Source of the DNA: Diplodia intermedia
Lineage: Eukaryota; Ascomycota; Dothideomycetes; Botryosphaeriales; Botryosphaeriaceae
Assembly (NCBI GenBank): GCA_021495925.1
Contig: JAKEKT010000013.1
Location: forward strand, 372,001 to 436,000
Length of the DNA stretch: 64,000 bases
Direction: 5' to 3'
Made by a program: the position numbers and the translations under genes. The notes beneath the pieces were generated by a model. The model was not told where the DNA came from, did not search any database, and was given only the letters and a program-made list of their open reading frames with translations. Shown here piece by piece: positions 44,300 to 54,516 of the stretch; within the stretch, counting starts at the first letter, position 1; each line of letters opens with the position of its first letter.

Positions 44300-44810
44300 G
44301 TAGGGCCCAGCCACCGAATGCCTGTTTGGGTACACTCCGATGCAGATCGCCCCAAGTACGTCTCAGCCGCAGACAGCCTATTCAGGCTCACTTGGGCTTC
44401 CATAGGCAATTTCAGCGTGGGGCTCAACGGTGAACTAGCCTGTTTGAGCTCACGTACACTAAAATGTGCATCAGTTGCTATAGGGCTCAGCGGCGGCCTA
44501 CCTATTTAGGTTTATGTACACTTCTTTGGGAACTTTTGGTGTAGGGCTTAGCCATCCATTGCCTTTTTGGGAATCACGTACAATCCTTCCAGGTCCTTGA
44601 ATCCCGAGGCGCAACTTTGGGCTCTGTCGTGGACTCAGTCAATCCAGGCCAACGAGCCCAATCCAGGGTCACGTCCACTCCATCGCAGACCTTTCCCAGC
44701 AGAGGCAACCACCCATAGCCTGTTACGGTCACCTACACCTTCGCCAAATCCTTCACAAGCGGGCTCATCAGCGGATTGCCTGGTCGAGCTCACGCCCACC
44801 TCGATGCAGC
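44300..44810 (+). repeat. Degenerate minisatellite, 55-63-bp period, upstream of a secreted-protein gene
   Basis: Units begin with variants of GTAGGGCTCAGC at 44300, (44355), 44417, 44480 and 44541, with a further related unit at 44760. Each continues with CCTGTTTGGG-like and then TCACGTACAC-like blocks. Units are only ~60-70% alike. The array stops ~20 bp before a TATA-like element and ~140 bp before the start codon of the EF-hand gene. Confidence 0.65.
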
Positions 44811-44828
44811 GAAGATGAGAGACCGTGG

Positions 44829-44838
44829 GATATAAAAG
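44829..44838 (+). promoter_or_regulatory. TATA-like element of the EF-hand gene
   Basis: GGGATATAAAAG lies about 110 bp before the start codon at 44947, and the leader between is C/A-rich, as in highly expressed fungal genes. Similar TATA elements precede the two related secreted genes at 57785 and 59081. Confidence 0.55.
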
Positions 44839-44946
44839 AAGGCGCTACCGTCCCATCCAGCCTCAAAATCCAAAGCAATCAACCACCAGCACCTCAGCTC
44901 AGCCAAACCACCACCCAACAAGCACTCCCCCACCATTCCAGCCACC

Positions 44947-45496
44947 ATGCACTACTCCACCGTCATCGCCATCGTGGCCGCCATCGCCCCCTTCGCCGCG
45001 GCCGACTGCTGCTACCCCACCAACAACATCTGCAGCGACGGCACCGAGCCCACGCCGTACTGCGGCTACGGCAGCTGCAACGTCTTCGGCTGCGCCTGCG
45101 AAGGCGGTACGTGTTGCCCCAGCTCCCACCCCTCACAATGCTAACCCACTTCCTCCAGGCTGCCGCGGCGCCGCCGCCGCGAAGAGCAGCAGCAACAGCA
45201 TCGCCGCCGACAACACGGCCACGGCCGACGCTTTCCACGCCGCCAACGTCGACGGCAGCGGGGAGCTGACGCTGCAGCAGTTCACGCAGTACGTCGGTGC
45301 GCAGGACGATGATGCCGTCTACGTCGAGTTGTTCGATAAGTAAGTCTAATGAGCTTTTGGAAACCGCTTCCCCCCTCCCGCCTTTCCTGCCTTTTCCGGT
45401 AATTCGTGACGATATGGCTGATGGGTGCTGATTCCCTTGGGCAGGTACGACACGGATGGCAATGGTGTCATTACCCTTGAGGAGATCCTCCAGTAG
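44947..45496 (+). CDS. Small secreted Cys-rich EF-hand protein
   Basis: Exons 44947-45106, 45159-45339, 45445-45496; 130 residues. The signal peptide is MHYSTVIAIVAAIAPFAAA. It is followed by a Cys-rich block (DCCYPTNNICSDGTEP, YCGYGSCNVFGCACEG) with 9-10 cysteines, suited to disulphides outside the cell. Then come two EF-hand loops: NVDGSGELTLQQ, with Gln rather than Glu at position 12, and a canonical DTDGNGVITLEE. A phase-2 intron falls immediately before the second loop, the same placement as in the genes at 57218 and 58391. Calcium binding is expected for the second loop. Apoplastic or effector-like role is speculation from size and cysteine content. Confidence 0.8.
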
Positions 45497-46214
45497 GGAG
45501 GCGGTGCTGTGTTGTGTACGCTTTCCTACTACGCTCGTCTTTGGTTTGAAGGAGCTGCGACACTCGTTTTTTTGTGCGGAGGGATGACGACGACGCTCTT
45601 TTGGAATAGATGTGATACTTTCGGTGGCCGGGAAGCGGCAAAGACAACTGGAACACGCAGGGCTTGGGAGCAGTCGTGATGCATGGACTCGACACATCAC
45701 CGCCCTGCAGCGGTGTGTGGTGAGAAGCGGGTCGAGCTTATGCAGCCATGTTGTCTATTCCTTGGATAGGTAGAGAGAGTAAATAGGGAAGATCTTTTCC
45801 TGCATCTTGTCATGCACGCTGTGATAGGTTCTTGTTTGTTATTGCGTCTTCAGCTTTTCTTCACGGGATACTTGGGACAGGAGTAAGAGCAAAGGCAAAG
45901 ACATGTTCGCTGTGGTCGAAATGCGCGTGTTCCTCTACAACCACCATCGAAAATTGACCAAAACAAGGCTGAAACAACTAAATTCGGCATGCGGCGTGCC
46001 ATGATTGGTGACCAAAGTGTGAATCCAACGCCACAAAGGCAAGGTTTCTCAACCAGGCAACCGAGCCGACGATTTGTAAGCACGGGCTGATAAATACGCA
46101 CCACCCTTTGTAAGCGCTGACGAAACAACGCGCCCTACTATTTAGCTACGTCTATAAACGAAGACAGAACATAGCCTTTATTCTGCCCGACTCACGCCTA
46201 CCACACGCCAAACA
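45497..46214. other. Intergenic, no supported gene
   Basis: 3' flank of the EF-hand gene and promoter of the SDR gene. No repeat or RNA gene seen. Confidence 0.5.
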
Positions 46215-47101
46215 ATGTCTTCAAACACCGTCGTCCTCATCACCGGCGTCAACCGCGGTATCCCCCCGTCCCCACCGCCCCCAGCCACAAGCCCAACCTA
46301 ACACCCCCCGCCCCTCTCAGGCATCGGCCACGCCCTCTTCGCCGCCTACCTCGCGCGCCCGCACCACACCGTCATCGGCGGCGTCCGCGACCCATCCAGC
46401 CCTGCATCGCAATCCCTCCGGGCCCTCCCCACCGGCCCCGACAGCGGCGCCATCATCGTCAAGCTCGACTCCGCCTCCGAAGCCGACGCCCTCGACGCGA
46501 TCAAGTCGCTGCAGACCGCGCACGGCGTCGCCAAGCTCGACACCGTCGTCGCCAACGCCGGGATCCAGAAGGCGCTGCCGTGGGTCCGCGACGTCGCGGC
46601 GGCGGCCATGCGCGAGCACTTCGCCGTCAACGTCGTCGGGCCCGTGCTGCTGTTCCAGGCCGCGCTGCCGCTGCTCGAGGCCGCTGCGGATGATGCGGGG
46701 CGCCCGCCGCCGCGGTTCGTCACTGTGGGCAGCGCCGGCGGCAGCATTGCGCTGGCTGGGGAGCTGCCGTTCCCGAATGCGGCGTATGGCCCTGGGAAGG
46801 CGGCGCTGCATTATTTGACGCGGAAGGTGCATACGGAGCATCCGTGGCTCGTGGCGTTTCCGATCGATCCCGGCTGGACGAAGTCGGATATGGGGAATGC
46901 GGCGGCGAGGGTTTTTGGGAGGGAGCAGGCGGAGGTCGAGGTGGCGGACAGTGTGGCGGGGATGATGAGAGTTGTGAGTGCTAACGGAGTGTGTGGGAAA
47001 TGGGGCTATTTGGCTGACTGATACGGCAGATCGATAATGCGACAAGGGAGAAGACTTCTGGTCGGCTGATGGTGTGGGATGGGACTGAGCTCCCGTGGTG
47101 A
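46215..47101 (+). CDS. Short-chain dehydrogenase/reductase
   Basis: Exons 46215-46257, 46321-46973, 47030-47101; 255 residues, the usual SDR length. The cofactor motif TGxxxGxG is TGVNRGIG, split by intron 1. The structural NAG motif appears in VVANAGIQ. The catalytic serine region is VTVGSAGGSI, and the YxxxK pair is YGPGKAAL. Together they give the classical Rossmann-fold NAD(P)(H) oxidoreductase. A C-terminal segment after the third exon junction (IDNATREKTSGRLMVWDGTE) is typical of fungal members related to norsolorinic-acid-ketoreductase-like SDRs. Substrate cannot be read from sequence, and no biosynthetic partners are nearby. Cytosolic. Confidence 0.87.
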
Positions 47102-47663
47102 AGGGGTTCGATGCAGTAGGCGCTTCATTCAGCTGACAGATCATCACTTGGGAGAGCGGAGAGTATAGTTCGTGACCTAGTACGACAGGCAGGCTGTCTC
47201 ACTAGGTGGGATATTCCTTTTTTAGCACCCATATTCTCTTAGTCTGTATCTCTAAAGTATCTCACGATGGTCACTTTTTGGAGGTTTCAGGGTAACTTCG
47301 TCACGTCCTTGATACGGACGATGATAATTGCTTGATATATTGTCCCATTCGTCAATATGGTCAAATCTTTGCTATTCAACGTTTTGCATCACCTTCAAGA
47401 CTACGCGTCAACGTGCGCCCCTGTAATACCATAGATGATAGCCATTCTCCACCCGTCAGCAGACTCAAGTAAGTGATTTCGCTTACGGAAGAAAAGTTCC
47501 TGCAAGAGAGGAAGTCTACAAATTTTCTTGGTCAGCTGAAGCAAGCAGTCGAATGGGATGGAGATTTCGAAACCCCAGAACGGCGTCCGGAGACTGGCTC
47601 CGAAGATCCGCACAAATCACATTTTTGAGTTCCTGCGTTTGGTTTTCTGATTTTCAATTTCCA
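47102..47663. other. Intergenic between SDR and kinase genes
   Basis: No gene. Convergent neighbours imply that both 3' UTRs lie here. Confidence 0.5.
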
Positions 47664-47840
47664 TTTTTGTCTATCCAAATCCCCTATGTTCACAATAATT
47701 CCTGTAAACAGTCCCTAACCAACACCGTGCCAGTCTAGCCCATGAGTCGCTTTCTATTTTTTGTCCCCAAATTCCCTATGTTCACAAAGACGCCTGTAAA
47801 CAATCTCCCATCGGTCAAGAACCCAACACAATCCCAGTCC
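47664..47840. repeat. Direct repeat, ~92-bp period, beside the kinase stop codon
   Basis: Unit 1 (47664-47740) and unit 2 (47756-47840) share TTTTTGTC, CCAAATCCCCTATGTTCACA, then CCTGTAAACA and CACCGTGCCAGTC/CACAATCCCAGTCC. Unit 2 ends at the stop codon of the minus-strand kinase gene, so the duplication should lie in its 3' UTR. Confidence 0.75.
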
Positions 47841-47846
47841 AGCACA

Positions 47847-49742
47847 TCAGTGCTTCTTAACCCTGTTCATCATCTTCTTGATGGGCTTCTTCAGGGCAGC
47901 CTCGGCCTCCTTTGCCTTCTTCGCCTTGATGGCCTCCTCCTTCGCCTTCCTGGGCAGGTTGACCCTCGTCGGCTCCGCGTCCCTGACTCTCTTGGTCCCA
48001 CGCTTCGCCTTGGCCTCCTGCTTCTTCTCGACCTTCTTCTCGACCTCCTTCTTCTGCAGCACCGGGTGCTGCAGCGCCTCGCTGGCCTTGATGCGGTCCT
48101 TAGGCTCGAATGCCAAGAGCCTCTGCAGGAGGTCTCCAGCCGGGCCGTAGCACGCTGTACCCAGCATGTCAATCAGGCCGGTGTGGCTGCGCCTGTTGGC
48201 AGCCAGCTCCTCGGAGGTGTTGTTATCTTGACGCCAAAGGCTCTTCCCGTTCAACGGCTTCAAAGGGTGATAGCCAAAGAAAAGTTGAAAGCCGACAAGG
48301 CCGGCGGCCCAGATGTCGACCGGGTAACTGTAATTAGTCACCTCGGTCTCTGGCGCGATGTAAGAGACCGTGCCGCAAGTGCCGGGTTTCGGCTTGAGAG
48401 TGCGATCGCCAAGCATGGCCGCGTTGCCGTAGTCCAGCAGGACGACGTGCGGTGGCATGAGACTCTGGACCCCGATGTTGGGAGGCTTCACATCGCGATG
48501 GACTATGCCGCTCTCGTGGAGGGCCGTGATTCCACGAAGGATCTGAGTAAAGAGCTCCACGGCCATCTCTGGCGTAGGCCGAGGGAGCTTGTCGTTAAGC
48601 ACGTGCGTGAAAAGGTCTCCACGGCACAGTGGACGGAACAGCAAGAACACGTGGTCCGGGACCTCGTCGGAGGGGTTAGCATTCGTGCAAAGAACGTCCC
48701 GGAGTACGCTCAAATGGTCGCGCCACTTGTGGGTGCTTGTGGCTTCCGTAACGATCCGAGCACGCTCTGTCTCGCGCTGGGCGATATGCCGAGTGCCGAA
48801 ATTCCGGCGAACGAGATCCTTAATTGCGACCACCTCGAAGGGGCCGTCCTTACGTGATGCAGCTGACACAATGCCAGCAGCACCAGCGCCCATAGGATTA
48901 TGGAGCACCCAGCTGCCGACCGTCATGTCGTTGACCGCTGGCGTCGGAAAGGTCTGCTTTATGGGATCCTCCTTGGCGTGAAGTACGGCGTAGTGGAATT
49001 TCATCTTGGACTCGTGCATGAGCTTGAACTCTTCCCCGGAGTACTGCATAAATTCGAAGCGGTAGGCCAGATGGCCCATCCTGATCGTGTGAGCGACGCC
49101 GTTCAGTGCCTGGGGCCCTTGGGCCTTGGTGAAGGGCCGCCCGTCGATGTAGATAATGGGCTTCGTGTGGAGCGAACGTATTTGCAGGATGCCCGTCTCC
49201 GGGTCATACTGAATGGCGGCATGGCTGCCACGGATCTTGTCGATGTTCCAACCCAGCAGAAGATCAACGTCCTCAGCGGCGGGGTCACTTTTGTTCAACC
49301 TGCCTTTGCCCAGCACCCATCCCAACTTTGCGCTGGCTGGATAATTCTTGAACTTCAGGCAAAACTTGCCCTCATATACCAGATCGGGGGTAACATGACT
49401 GTCGATCTTTGGCTTGTTGTCCTCTGAACCAGTGTCACTGTCCGAGTCGTCCATCGGAAAGCCACGGGACTCCAGTAAGCTCGAGAGGGATACTTGCTTT
49501 TGGGAATATTGCACAAAAGAGGCTTGGTGCTCGAAGGCTGCTTCATGAGTCAAGATGACATCGACGGCTGAGTTGAAAGCTTCGCATGCTTCGGAATTGA
49601 TCGGCGTCAAGGTGGCGAACAGGCCATGGTCACTGTTTCGAGCCGGAGCCTCGAAGAATGAATCCTCCACCGTGGTGGCAGAGTTCCAAAGCACGCTGCT
49701 GTGCTGGGAAGTGTAATCGTTGGGTACAGCATGAGAAGCCAT
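47847..49742 (-). CDS. FHA-domain protein kinase with basic C-terminal tail
   Basis: 631 residues, single exon. Residues ~125-232 form an FHA-like phosphothreonine-binding domain: GWVLGKGRLN, the R-x-S-H signature in IRGSHAAIQYD, and a terminal strand LAYRFEF. The kinase domain (~275-555) has a glycine loop GAGAAG, lysine in VVAIKDL (K308), catalytic loop IVHRDVKPPN (415-422), DYG in place of DFG (437-439), APE (463-465) and DIWAAG. All catalytic residues are present, so it is probably active. The order FHA then kinase recalls Rad53/Chk2, but the sequence is a distant fungal lineage. The last ~75 residues are Lys/Ala-rich (KKEVEKKVEKKQEAKAKRG) and likely nuclear-localising. Confidence 0.85.
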   Translation of the reverse strand: MASHAVPNDYTSQHSSVLWNSATTVEDSFFEAPARNSDHGLFATLTPINSEACEAFNSAVDVILTHEAAFEHQASFVQYSQKQVSLSSLLESRGFPMDDSDSDTGSEDNKPKIDSHVTPDLVYEGKFCLKFKNYPASAKLGWVLGKGRLNKSDPAAEDVDLLLGWNIDKIRGSHAAIQYDPETGILQIRSLHTKPIIYIDGRPFTKAQGPQALNGVAHTIRMGHLAYRFEFMQYSGEEFKLMHESKMKFHYAVLHAKEDPIKQTFPTPAVNDMTVGSWVLHNPMGAGAAGIVSAASRKDGPFEVVAIKDLVRRNFGTRHIAQRETERARIVTEATSTHKWRDHLSVLRDVLCTNANPSDEVPDHVFLLFRPLCRGDLFTHVLNDKLPRPTPEMAVELFTQILRGITALHESGIVHRDVKPPNIGVQSLMPPHVVLLDYGNAAMLGDRTLKPKPGTCGTVSYIAPETEVTNYSYPVDIWAAGLVGFQLFFGYHPLKPLNGKSLWRQDNNTSEELAANRRSHTGLIDMLGTACYGPAGDLLQRLLAFEPKDRIKASEALQHPVLQKKEVEKKVEKKQEAKAKRGTKRVRDAEPTRVNLPRKAKEEAIKAKKAKEAEAALKKPIKKMMNRVKKH

Positions 49743-50481
49743 AATGGTGCTTGAGAAAGGTGATCGCGGGTTGTCTTATAAGGGTACAAGAGAGAATGTA
49801 TAAGTCAAGAAAATTCAGCTGAGTGGACCTCCTCGGATGGAGGAAAGGATGCAGGTGTAAGGTGGAAGGAGAGGTTTCAGGTGTAAAGTGTAGGAGCGGG
49901 TGCCCGAGTAAGAGTGGCATCTTAGCTTGGCAGGGTGGTAGTGAATGGGCAGCTGTGTTAGGGAGTGACAGCCACTCAGCTTCGAGCACGCTCCATATGA
50001 GCAAACAAGTTCCCAAACAGTGCTAGCGGATGAGACAGTATTCTCTTAAACACTAACACGACAGCCCCCCGTAGCCAGCGGCAAGGGCCTTAATGTCTGG
50101 CGCGATTCATGGGATTCTGGCTGCACAGGAGGTAGTCTTTAAAGTAAACGGTTTCCTCTAGACATTTGATTCAACTGCACGCCCGAGGTCTTCTCAAAGC
50201 GAACATTTACGTCCACGTATTGGCTCCATCCAGCCAATCAGCACGAGTGGACCAAGCGCCCTTTCCGTGGCGGTGATTGGACGGGGAAAGGAGCGGCCGA
50301 GCGGGCGGTGTTAGCACGTCTGCCGGCGACGCGGGCCATCACGCTCGTCTCCCGCTGCCAAAAGCCCGCTGCCAAAGCCCAAAACCTCCCCGACTCGAAA
50401 CCCTCCATCGTCCGTCGCCAGCCGTCGCCAAGCCCTTTCGTCACTCGCACCCTGCTTCCCTGCACCACCTCTGCTTGCGCC
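49743..50481. other. Intergenic between divergent genes
   Basis: Shared upstream region of the kinase and the next plus-strand gene. At ~50169-50215 TTGATTCAACTGC and ACATTTACGTCC match the two ends of a foldback right arm, suggesting a decayed copy. Confidence 0.5.
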
Positions 50482-51514
50482 ATGTCATCACCCTCGCCTA
50501 TACCCAAGTCATCATCGCCTCCTATGTCCGGGTCGACGCCGCCGCCTGCACCCCTGTCACCTGCGCCCGGGTCGTCACCATTGCCCTCGCGCAGTTCGTC
50601 GACGCCACGTACACCCAGGTCGGCGCCATCGCCTTCGCCGAGCTCACCAACGCCTACGCCAATGGCTGCACCCAGGTCATCGCCGCCCGCTACGCAAGAA
50701 TCATCGCCGCCAGAGTCGCCCCGGACACTCTCACCACCATCTCCTATGGCTCAGTCTTTGTCACAGCAGTCGCTTGGGTCCTTGCCATCACAGCTATCTA
50801 AGCTCAGGTCATCGCCCCCCATGTCACAACTATCGCCGGCGCCCGTACCCTTAGGCTCCGGATCATACGGGCCCATTGCTTCGCAACACTCTGTGCTCGA
50901 TTCATCGTCGCCGTGGCTCATGTTGCAGCACGGGGTCACGCCACCCGCCAGCTCGTCCGACTCCCCTGTCGAGTACCAAACACTCCCCTCCCCACCCGAC
51001 ATGGTACTGCATGACTACGATCCCGACTTCGGTGAGAAGGTGTGCAGGCGGTACAGATACTCGGTCATTAGTGCCGAGTCTGACCAGAAATTCCGCATAA
51101 GGAAATACGGTGCAGAGGCCGCTGCCAAGTACCGTCGCGGCTCCACCCCGCAGAGTTTGCGGGATGCCTACTGGGCAGACCAGGAAGAGAGGGAGCGCCG
51201 CATACTGCTTTCGACGCCCGGAGGCTCCTCCGATGACGAGCCCTACCAGGTCCCCGATAATAGCATTGATAATCGCTCCCCGCCTGGCAAGCGCAACCGT
51301 AAGCGCAAGCACACAGATGACACCGATTCTGAACCGGCACGCAAGCGCAAGCGCAACGATAACAAAAGCAGCGATGAGTCCCGCCCCGTGAAGAAGCCCA
51401 AGGTATGCTCCACCCCACAAGTGCGCTTAATCACCAAACACACGCTGACGAGAACTACAGTCTAGGTTCATTACCCCCTGCCGGAGTACCCGCTGCCCCA
51501 TACACCATGGTTAG
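50482..51514 (+). CDS. Ser/Pro-rich nuclear-type protein, unknown family
   Basis: Exons 50482-51402 and 51461-51514 give 324 residues; the short second exon is tentative. Without it the frame stops at 51465. The first ~170 residues are Ser/Pro low complexity. The middle holds the only structured block (MVLHDYDPDFGEKVCRRYRY, then DQKFRIRKYGAEAAAKYRRG, QSLRDAYWADQEERERRIL). The end has two basic clusters (GKRNRKRKHTDD, ARKRKRNDNK), good nuclear localisation signals. No recognised domain. Start chosen at ATG 50482 because upstream sequence has promoter-like composition. Confidence 0.5.
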
Positions 51515-52995
51515 CACACCGGTGATGACATATCTGCCTCCCTTCCAAAACATGGGCCTGCAGTGCCCACTTGGAAAGCGTGCAAACGAAGTTCAACTTC
51601 CAGTCGGAAGCTATACAATACAACTTCCTGTCTCTGACAGAAGCTGCGTGATCGAGACACGCGCCTCCGTCGCGTGATAACAAAATAATAACAAGCCACA
51701 ATGCCGGTAAGCCCTTGCAGAGCCATTCTGCGGGCACCAGATTGAACGGCGCAGCCTTGGCTGCCCTACCGGTCGGCAACGTACACATTATCCACAACAA
51801 CCCTAGCACAACCGGTTTCTAGTGGAGACCAGTGATACAATGACGCACAGCTTGGCCTTTCATTCTGCATGGCCGAGCTAAAGCAAAGGTACTGCCCATC
51901 TCTTCCAAGCTGTCGCTACTGGTCTCACTCATGATATGTTTAGAGTCGCCCTTCCTGTCCTTACCGATGCAGCTTCATCTTTGCCATCCTTCTCAAAAAA
52001 AAATTTATCTGACACATTGACGCACACAACTTTCCAAAAGGAAATAACAACAACCTAACGACGTTTAATGAATTCCAGACACTGGTCTTTTGCTTGTCCA
52101 GACAAGCTCTTTTCCGGTCTGAGGTGTGGCGGAGGGCGAAGAGGTTTAGCTCCTAAAAGAGCGATCGTTTGGGTATTTTAAGACTTAGACAGAATTCAGA
52201 GTATGTTTAAACGTTTATCGCGCTTCTCCCGAAGCTACTAACAGATTATAAAATCGTTGTGACTTCTCCGTAACAATGTGCTTGCGTTCCGTGACCAGTG
52301 TCCTTGACCAAGCCCGGGAACGATGGTCCCGATAATGTCGATGATTCCACGCCGCGATACGTAGACAATCGATCTCCAGCTTTTGATGAGAAGGTTGCTC
52401 TCGTCAGCCCATCCGGCCATTCTTCTGCCGCCAAGAAAAGATTGAAAATATTGCCAAATGCTCGGAGCATTACCGTTTGGCATTCTTTGCGCATTGTTCG
52501 CATCGTAAGCGCTTCGTAATTTCTTATGTGATTCCCTCTAGCTATAGGGGTAGCCATGATTGGGGACGTTGTTAACCCCTCTTCACGTAGACCGTTACCT
52601 GCCCGCTCGTCTCTTCCAGTCAGCCGCCATGTCATACCGATGTTACGCAGTGCATAACGTTTGACGCTTGTTACAATAACTGATGACGTCGCGCAAAGCT
52701 GTTTGGCTAACCAAAACTGACCGTGTCAAGTATGTATGGTCTGCCGTAGGTCCTACGGTGGGCGTAGCGGCGTTAGACGTTAAACCTCCGAGGACTGGCT
52801 CCCTGAGGGACTGGCATTCCTAAATGTAAGCCCACCTTCCAGGCGCCTTTCAAATAGAAGGCCTCGACCGTCTCGACCACTTGTTACCTCGCCGGAATGA
52901 GATTTCGGAGGCGGCTGTATCGAACAACAGAAGCAATTTTTCTATGGTTCTTCATACTACTCGAGAAGCTTCTGCAAATATCTTACATATACCGA
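51515..52995. other. Intergenic with one dispersed repeat
   Basis: 1.5 kb, partly AT-rich. The dispersed repeat copy at 52752-52796 is the only structured feature found. Confidence 0.5.
52752..52796 (+). repeat. Dispersed ~45-bp repeat, copy 5
   Basis: Reads CCTACGGTGGGCGTAGCGGC, a spacer, then AAACCTCCGAGGACTG. Preceded by CCGTAGGTC, forming the small palindrome CCGTAGGTCCTACGG, as seen at the 4129 copy. Confidence 0.75.
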
Positions 52996-54516
52996 CTACA
53001 TCTTACAATCGATTCCATCCCGAAAAGCGAAAAGTGCCATTAGATGACCCAGAAACAGCAACACCAAGCACCAGGCCTGCCCCTCGCGATACTCCGCTTC
53101 TCCACTCCCCTGCATCCCCGCAGCCGGCATAACATCAACGTGAAGCGTACCCCGCGCCGCCTTCTCAATCCGCCCAAGCGTTTCGCTCCCCAAAAACACC
53201 CACTGCCGACACATCTCGCCACCCTCCAACCTCAGCACCATATCCTCCCCCACATCCGCCACATCCCCCCCTCTCCCAACACACTCCGCAACCCCCGTGC
53301 TCACATTCCCCCTCACCAACTCCACCCCCTCCCCCATCCCCCCATCACCCCTGCGCCCCATCCCCCGACACGCCACCACCACCCCCTCCCATCCCCTCTT
53401 CTCCCCCCCGCCCGACCACCACACCTCCTCCGTCTCCATCCCGTCGATCACCCCATTCGGCACCTGCATCGACACCACCCACGTCGCCGTCCACGCGCAC
53501 CGCCGCGCCATCCAGGCCCGGTACAGCTCCGCCGTCGCGGCCTGCGGCGTCCACGTCCACGCCGGCGCGCTGCGCGCGCCGTTGAAGTCGCCTCCGTTAC
53601 GCGTCTGGGCGATGTTGTGCAGGCCTACGCTGCCGCGTCTGCGGCGGCTGAGGATGGTGTCGAGGGGGAGCGCGGTGGTCGCGGCGTAGAGGGTGGTGTG
53701 GGTGGTGGGGGAGGTGGTGGTGGGGTCGGCGTCGTGGTCGTCGGCGTCGTTGTCGGAGTCGGAGTCGGAGTCGGAGTCGGAGTCGTCGTCTTCATCGTCT
53801 TCGTCATCGTCTTCGTCGTCGTCATCGTCATCGTCATCGTCGTCTTCGTCTTCATCGTCCTCGTCGTTCTCGTCTCCGCCACCAGCTTTCTCCCCCTCCC
53901 CCTCCGCCGCAGCCGCAGCAATAGCAACATCCCTTAGCCCATCCTGCATGCGGAACAACGCATCATAATTCACCCTCAACGTATCGAAGATCCAAAACCG
54001 CAGCGTCTCCGTCCCCGCGACGCCGGCAAAGCGGGGGTCGGTGAGGGCGTCCTGCATCGCCTCGTTCAGACCCATGCGCGTCATCAGCACGCGCGGGGGC
54101 AGCAGCGACGTCTGACGGGGGTCTTTGGACTGCACGTGGCTCTCGGCGTAGTCGATGAGGTCGTAGCAGTTGATGTCGGGGCTGGGCCGGTCGAGGAAGT
54201 GGGCGAGGATCTCGTGCGCGGCCGCGGGCGTGAAGCCGAGGAACTCGAGGCTGGCGATGCTCCAGGGGGCGGTGGGGAGGTGGATGATGGCATCGTGGGG
54301 AGGCGTGGAGTAGTGGTGGTGGTGGTGGAAGGTGGCGCTTGGGCGGCTGGTGGAGGGTGGGTCGGGGATTTGTGGGGGTGGGGTGGTGAAGGCGGCTAGG
54401 CTGACTTTCCGTGTGCCGTTTATTGGGGGTGAGAGGATGAGGCCTAGCTCTTCGAGCGTTTTGACTTGCTCGAGGCTCAGGTGGTCGGCGTCCAAGGGGG
54501 GTAAAGCGTCGAGCAT
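52996..54516 (-). CDS. Hypothetical protein with long acidic repeat
   Basis: 506 residues, single exon, ATG 54516 (MLDALPPLDADHLSLEQVKT). The first half has helical, well-composed sequence (WSIASLEFLGFTPAAAHEIL, MTRMGLNEAMQDALTDPRFA). In the centre is a ~50-residue run of Asp and Glu passing into Ser-Asp repeats, encoded by a GTC/GAC trinucleotide array. The second half is Trp/Gly-rich (WTWTPQAATAELYRAWMARR, WVVSMQVPNGVIDGMETEEV). No family recognised. The plus strand here is strongly C-rich and opens long shadow frames, so the reality of the second half as coding is less certain than the first. Confidence 0.55.
   Translation of the reverse strand: MLDALPPLDADHLSLEQVKTLEELGLILSPPINGTRKVSLAAFTTPPPQIPDPPSTSRPSATFHHHHHYSTPPHDAIIHLPTAPWSIASLEFLGFTPAAAHEILAHFLDRPSPDINCYDLIDYAESHVQSKDPRQTSLLPPRVLMTRMGLNEAMQDALTDPRFAGVAGTETLRFWIFDTLRVNYDALFRMQDGLRDVAIAAAAAEGEGEKAGGGDENDEDDEDEDDDDDDDDDDEDDDEDDEDDDSDSDSDSDSDNDADDHDADPTTTSPTTHTTLYAATTALPLDTILSRRRRGSVGLHNIAQTRNGGDFNGARSAPAWTWTPQAATAELYRAWMARRCAWTATWVVSMQVPNGVIDGMETEEVWWSGGGEKRGWEGVVVACRGMGRRGDGGMGEGVELVRGNVSTGVAECVGRGGDVADVGEDMVLRLEGGEMCRQWVFLGSETLGRIEKAARGTLHVDVMPAAGMQGSGEAEYREGQAWCLVLLFLGHLMALFAFRDGIDCKM

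Noticed and set aside
53044..53937. 297-codon plus-strand ORF rich in Pro/His/Arg then Val
   Set aside because: Produced by the C-rich strand and the GTC array opposite the minus-strand gene.
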